The notes below the pieces were generated by a model. That model was not told the DNA's origin and ran no database searches. It saw nothing but the letters and a program-made list of their open reading frames with translations. The translations under genes were made by a program, and so were the position numbers. A stretch of 64,000 nucleotides of DNA from Candidatus Cloacimonetes bacterium HGW-Cloacimonetes-3. Its GTDB lineage: Bacteria > Cloacimonadota > Cloacimonadia > Cloacimonadales > Cloacimonadaceae. The stretch covers positions 156,731 through 220,730 of the forward strand of contig PHBO01000001.1 in NCBI GenBank assembly GCA_002840645.1. The letters run 5' to 3'. Below, one piece after another: positions 61,151 through 64,000 of the stretch. The first letter of the stretch is position 1, and the number at the start of each line of letters is the position of its first letter.

Positions 61151-63718
61151 CTAATTGGTTATCCCGATTCGTTTGAGTAGTTCTGCTCTGGATAGATGTG
61201 CGAACGGTGACTGCTCTTTCTCTTCCTCATCTTGTTTTTGCTTATACACTTCCATGTTCTCTGTTTTGTTGAGAGTGATATTCGATTGATCTCTCTCTTC
61301 AGCTATAGGACTTGCCTCATCGGTTGTTGCAGTGCCAATTTGATCTGCGGAATCTTGTTCTGTTAAGGCTGTTTGTTTCGATTTGTAATGCTCTCTCGCT
61401 GTCTTACTGAAGGCTATCTTCATAGATATGGGCATTTCACCATTGCTGTCATTATAATCTAGTCCTATCCTCTCAAAGGAAGCCCTGATCTCTTGCTCTA
61501 TTATGCGATTTATCTCTATTTCTGCCAGTCTCTCTTTCTCCTTAGCATCAAGCTGTTCCCGCTCTTCAGGACTCAGCATATCAGGATGCTTCGGCAGGTT
61601 CATCATCGCCTTTCTGGTCATCTCTTCGATGATCTCATCACTATCCCTTGGTGGAGCCTCCAGCATGGGAGGACTGTTGAAGATTGCTCTGGCACCCTGA
61701 TCCTCAAGTTTCTCTTGCTTGGCTGTTGATGTACCCAAGATTCTATCAACTGCCTTCTGTGAGTTCACTACCAACTTCTTGGCATTGCGTTCTTTCTCTC
61801 GTCGGAGTCCCTTGATCTCGTTGTATTCTTTATTGAGTTCCTTATGCGATACTGCCTTATCCATCGAGACTTCAATGAACGGATGTTGCGTCTTCCGGAG
61901 AGCTGCCTGGCAGATGAAGACATCGTTCTTATCATAGACCACGATCCATCTGGCATCACTGTAATCGAATCTGATAATACAGGGCTGTCCCACATGGTTC
62001 ACCATGTCCCGATGCCAATAAACCTTCTTATCTAGTCTGATGCCTTCACTACGGATGTTCTTGCGTTCCATTGCCATCATCAGGAAGTTCAGCTTAGAGA
62101 TCTCCACTTGTCGATTCTCAGCTATTCTGGCTGCACTGAAGACCTCGTAAGGAGTCCGTCTATTGAGTGAAGTATGCGGAGTCTCACCATAACAGAATCG
62201 CACATAGAAGGCGATCATCTGCATTGTCTCTTCAATGGTAGGTGGCTTACCGGTATAGAGCTTCTTAGCCCACTTCTCGTTGCGGTGTAGCACTGATGGT
62301 TTATCTGCAATTGATGCTCCTCTGAAGGTGGTAATGAACCTCTCAAACTGTTCCTGGAAGGTCTTGAAGAAGCGTTCGATCACCTTGGCTTTGGCATTGT
62401 AGCTTTCTGCGAATCTTACCCCAATATTGAGCCGGGGGAAGATGCCTCCCAGTTCCTTGTTTAGATCATGTTCTTCCCAACTCTCATGAAAGAGTTTGGC
62501 TCGGAAGGCTTTACCATTATCCAGATAGACATACTCCGGCAGTACTGCCATCGTTCCGCTATTGTTATCAGCTATCTGAGAGCAGTTGATGAAACCGTTG
62601 CGGAAGGCGGTGAGGATATGCTGGCTATCTTCAGTAAAGGCGAGTGAAGCTCCCACCGGATATCTGCTTGCCCAGTCCATCACCATGATCATCGTCATAC
62701 GCTGTGCTCTTCCGGTCTGAGGATTGAGAATATCAAAGGAGAGGGTATGTCCATCCGCTACCCATACCTGTCCCACAGATAAGCTGCTATCATCTCGCAT
62801 AATGGTCTTGATGATCCGCTCCGAGACGAACTTACTGCCATCTCTGGCTTGATGCCATTCTGCAGGATGCCTGGCAGCCCATTCCTCGCACCAGCGTCTG
62901 AGCGTCCGTTCATTGGTCTCTGATTCTATTACTTTGTTTCTGGACATCTGCTTGAGGTTAGTAATGGCAGAGCCGATCTTGATCCGATTGGGATTGAGTA
63001 GCAGATGCAGCAGATAGTGTTGTTCCTGAAAGGTGATCTTACGTTCTTTATACTTGCCCTTACTCTTATGTATCAGGGCATACATATCCAGCTTATTCTC
63101 AAGGTAGATATTGAGCCACTCTCGCAGTGCTCTCTCCTTCCGTGGTCCTTTGAGGTTGTAGAGCTCCGGCACCAGTCTCTTGGTGTTATAGTCATTGGTG
63201 ATGCGTTTCCAGGCTAGTGTCCTGGAATCTACTCCATGCAATCTGCGGTACACTTCCTGGCAGAATCTGCCATAGAGCTGAGCCTCATCTTTGAATAGCA
63301 GCCTCTCCTCTTCCACAGGAGCCAGATCAAGGAATTCATTGGAGAAATCAATCACCACATCATTATCACGGGCTTCGTGGATCAGAGTGAGCTTGCGTTC
63401 AAAGTCCAGATAGTCTTCATACGTCTCATAGACTGTCTCGGACTCCAGATTATCTTCTGAACTATCTGCTTTAGCGTTATACTGCTGGCTGTAGGCAAGC
63501 ATGTAGCTGTTGTCGGCGTCAGAATCTGAACCATTGCCTTCATCTTTACCACTAACCTTGCCTAATCCAGCCTTAACCACAGGAACCACTATACATCTGC
63601 CTCCACTCTTGATTTCCAGCTTCAGTCCCTGGCTTTCCATCAGTTCTTGCAGTTCATTCAGCTTATTGCGATATTCTCTCAGGAACTCCTCAGTCGGTCT
63701 GCCGCTATAGGGAAACAT
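61151..63718 (-). CDS. DDE transposase of the MuA/TnsB/TniA group
   Basis: 855 aa from MFPYSGRPTEEF, chosen because GGAGG lies 5 nt upstream (the ORF track starts 24 codons earlier). The RNase H-like core has D322 (WVADGH), D400 (VYLDNGKAF) and E448 (KVIERFFKTF), spacings 78 and 48. A helical DNA-binding region precedes it (RTLRRWCEEWAARHP). After the core comes a Mu-type C-terminal beta-barrel-like part (DYSDARWIVVYDKNDVFIC) and a long charged, Glu/Lys-rich tail. At 855 aa it is longer than MuA (663) or TnsB (702). The N-terminal overlap with the preceding gene (14 nt) indicates co-translation. Confidence 0.88.
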   Translation of the reverse strand: MFPYSGRPTEEFLREYRNKLNELQELMESQGLKLEIKSGGRCIVVPVVKAGLGKVSGKDEGNGSDSDADNSYMLAYSQQYNAKADSSEDNLESETVYETYEDYLDFERKLTLIHEARDNDVVIDFSNEFLDLAPVEEERLLFKDEAQLYGRFCQEVYRRLHGVDSRTLAWKRITNDYNTKRLVPELYNLKGPRKERALREWLNIYLENKLDMYALIHKSKGKYKERKITFQEQHYLLHLLLNPNRIKIGSAITNLKQMSRNKVIESETNERTLRRWCEEWAARHPAEWHQARDGSKFVSERIIKTIMRDDSSLSVGQVWVADGHTLSFDILNPQTGRAQRMTMIMVMDWASRYPVGASLAFTEDSQHILTAFRNGFINCSQIADNNSGTMAVLPEYVYLDNGKAFRAKLFHESWEEHDLNKELGGIFPRLNIGVRFAESYNAKAKVIERFFKTFQEQFERFITTFRGASIADKPSVLHRNEKWAKKLYTGKPPTIEETMQMIAFYVRFCYGETPHTSLNRRTPYEVFSAARIAENRQVEISKLNFLMMAMERKNIRSEGIRLDKKVYWHRDMVNHVGQPCIIRFDYSDARWIVVYDKNDVFICQAALRKTQHPFIEVSMDKAVSHKELNKEYNEIKGLRREKERNAKKLVVNSQKAVDRILGTSTAKQEKLEDQGARAIFNSPPMLEAPPRDSDEIIEEMTRKAMMNLPKHPDMLSPEEREQLDAKEKERLAEIEINRIIEQEIRASFERIGLDYNDSNGEMPISMKIAFSKTAREHYKSKQTALTEQDSADQIGTATTDEASPIAEERDQSNITLNKTENMEVYKQKQDEEEKEQSPFAHLSRAELLKRIGITN

Positions 63719-64000
63719 CCGAACCTCCAGCTTTCTCATTACCAGACGCAATTGAGTTGTTACCATTCTCATAATAGACCAGGAAGACACTGGGATAGCT
63801 ATGCTCGCCCAGATCGATCACTTCCTCAAAGTACAGCTCCGGTTTGCGCAGGCTATCTCTGAATCTGTCATACTCAGCCTGAATGATCTCTTCCGTTGCC
63901 AGCACAAAGGTCTTGATCGTAGCTCCGTTCTTGGTTGGTATCTGATGCTTGAGTGCGGTTAGCTTCCCGGCATCCACCATTCTTCTGATCGTCTTGAGAT
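63705..64000 (-). CDS. HTH protein upstream of the transposase, partial at window edge
   Basis: At least 97 residues; the frame is open to the right edge. The residues before the ORF-track ATG read LKTIRR, so that Met is internal. LKTIRRMVDAGKLTALKHQ resembles the second half of a MerR/excisionase-type HTH. A short linker and a beta part (FEEVIDLGEHSYPSVFLVYYENG) follow. MuA carries its end- and enhancer-binding HTH domains in the same chain; here a separate protein precedes the transposase and overlaps it by 14 nt. It may be a detached DNA-binding domain or a regulator. Confidence 0.65.
   Translation of the reverse strand, partial: LKTIRRMVDAGKLTALKHQIPTKNGATIKTFVLATEEIIQAEYDRFRDSLRKPELYFEEVIDLGEHSYPSVFLVYYENGNNSIASGNEKAGGSDVSL

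Larger units (their letters stand above)
32105..64000. mobile_element. Proposed Mu/Tn7-like transposon carrying a defence island (right end outside window)
   Basis: The transposition genes (DDE transposase, MuB/TniB-like ATPase and two helper genes) occupy 59920-64000. The opposite border is suggested by an array of five iterons at about 32138-32300 next to an outward promoter. Between them every gene is of accessory, mostly anti-phage type, whereas everything to the left looks like host metabolism. The left border is a proposal; the right border, a target-site duplication and matching iterons at the other end lie beyond the window. Confidence 0.45.

Overview
The window looks like a chromosomal segment of an anaerobic Gram-negative bacterium, most likely a Candidatus Cloacimonadota (Cloacimonas-like) member. 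This is inference. The supporting signs are two secreted proteins with C-terminal FlgD-like/type IX sorting-type domains, a large beta-rich outer-membrane-type protein, a DUF2723 membrane protein, a ferredoxin-dependent 2-oxoacid oxidoreductase beside membrane and soluble polyferredoxins, and lipoproteins with clear lipoboxes. There are no rRNA or tRNA genes and no CRISPR array that I can see.

Left half (1-31.9 kb), ordinary host genome. It opens with the 3' end of a Xer-type tyrosine recombinase, then a ThiY-like binding lipoprotein with its ABC ATPase. A minus-strand group follows: a UmuD-like S24 protein, a large outer-membrane-type protein and a TauE/SafE transporter, then a TPR lipoprotein and a divergent HU gene with a good promoter and terminator. 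After a structured non-coding kilobase comes a repeat-rich secreted protein. A very compact minus-strand series (about 24.75 to 12.92 kb, gaps of at most 13 nt) carries an aminotransferase, a degenerate histidine kinase, an NtrC-type regulator, two sugar-type ABC permeases, a DUF2723 protein, 2-oxoacid:ferredoxin oxidoreductase subunits, a NapH-like polyferredoxin and a membrane-anchored ferredoxin. A two-gene sarcosine-oxidase/HcnBC-like flavoenzyme, a second sorted secreted protein, and a repeat-filled kilobase (inverted repeats, a 22-bp tandem array, a MITE-like palindrome) complete this half.

Right half (about 32.1-64 kb), a defence island that I propose is cargo of a Mu/Tn7-like transposon. 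At its left edge are five roughly 21-bp iterons and an outward promoter. At its right edge are, on the minus strand, a DNA-binding protein, a DDE transposase of the MuA/TnsB kind, a MuB/TniB-like AAA ATPase and a small winged-helix protein. The far end lies outside the window. Between them are four modules: (A) DUF6508 - DUF6361 - phospholipase-D-like - SF2 helicase; (B) on the minus strand, an unknown 225-aa protein, an AAA ATPase, a PHP/DnaE-like protein whose polymerase active site appears lost, and two PD-(D/E)XK-like nucleases; (C) an SNF2-like helicase with type III-like Mod and Res, where Res is interrupted by an in-frame TAG; (D) SIR2 - HerA (a known defence pair) plus a PD-(D/E)XK-like third gene.

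The two most interesting points are module B, which I do not recognise as any described system, and module D. In module D both SIR2 and HerA end in an acidic ..DDVPF tail closely resembling the C-terminal interaction tip of bacterial SSB. Everything here was read by eye from sequence and the ORF track. Domain calls rest on motifs; no searches were run.
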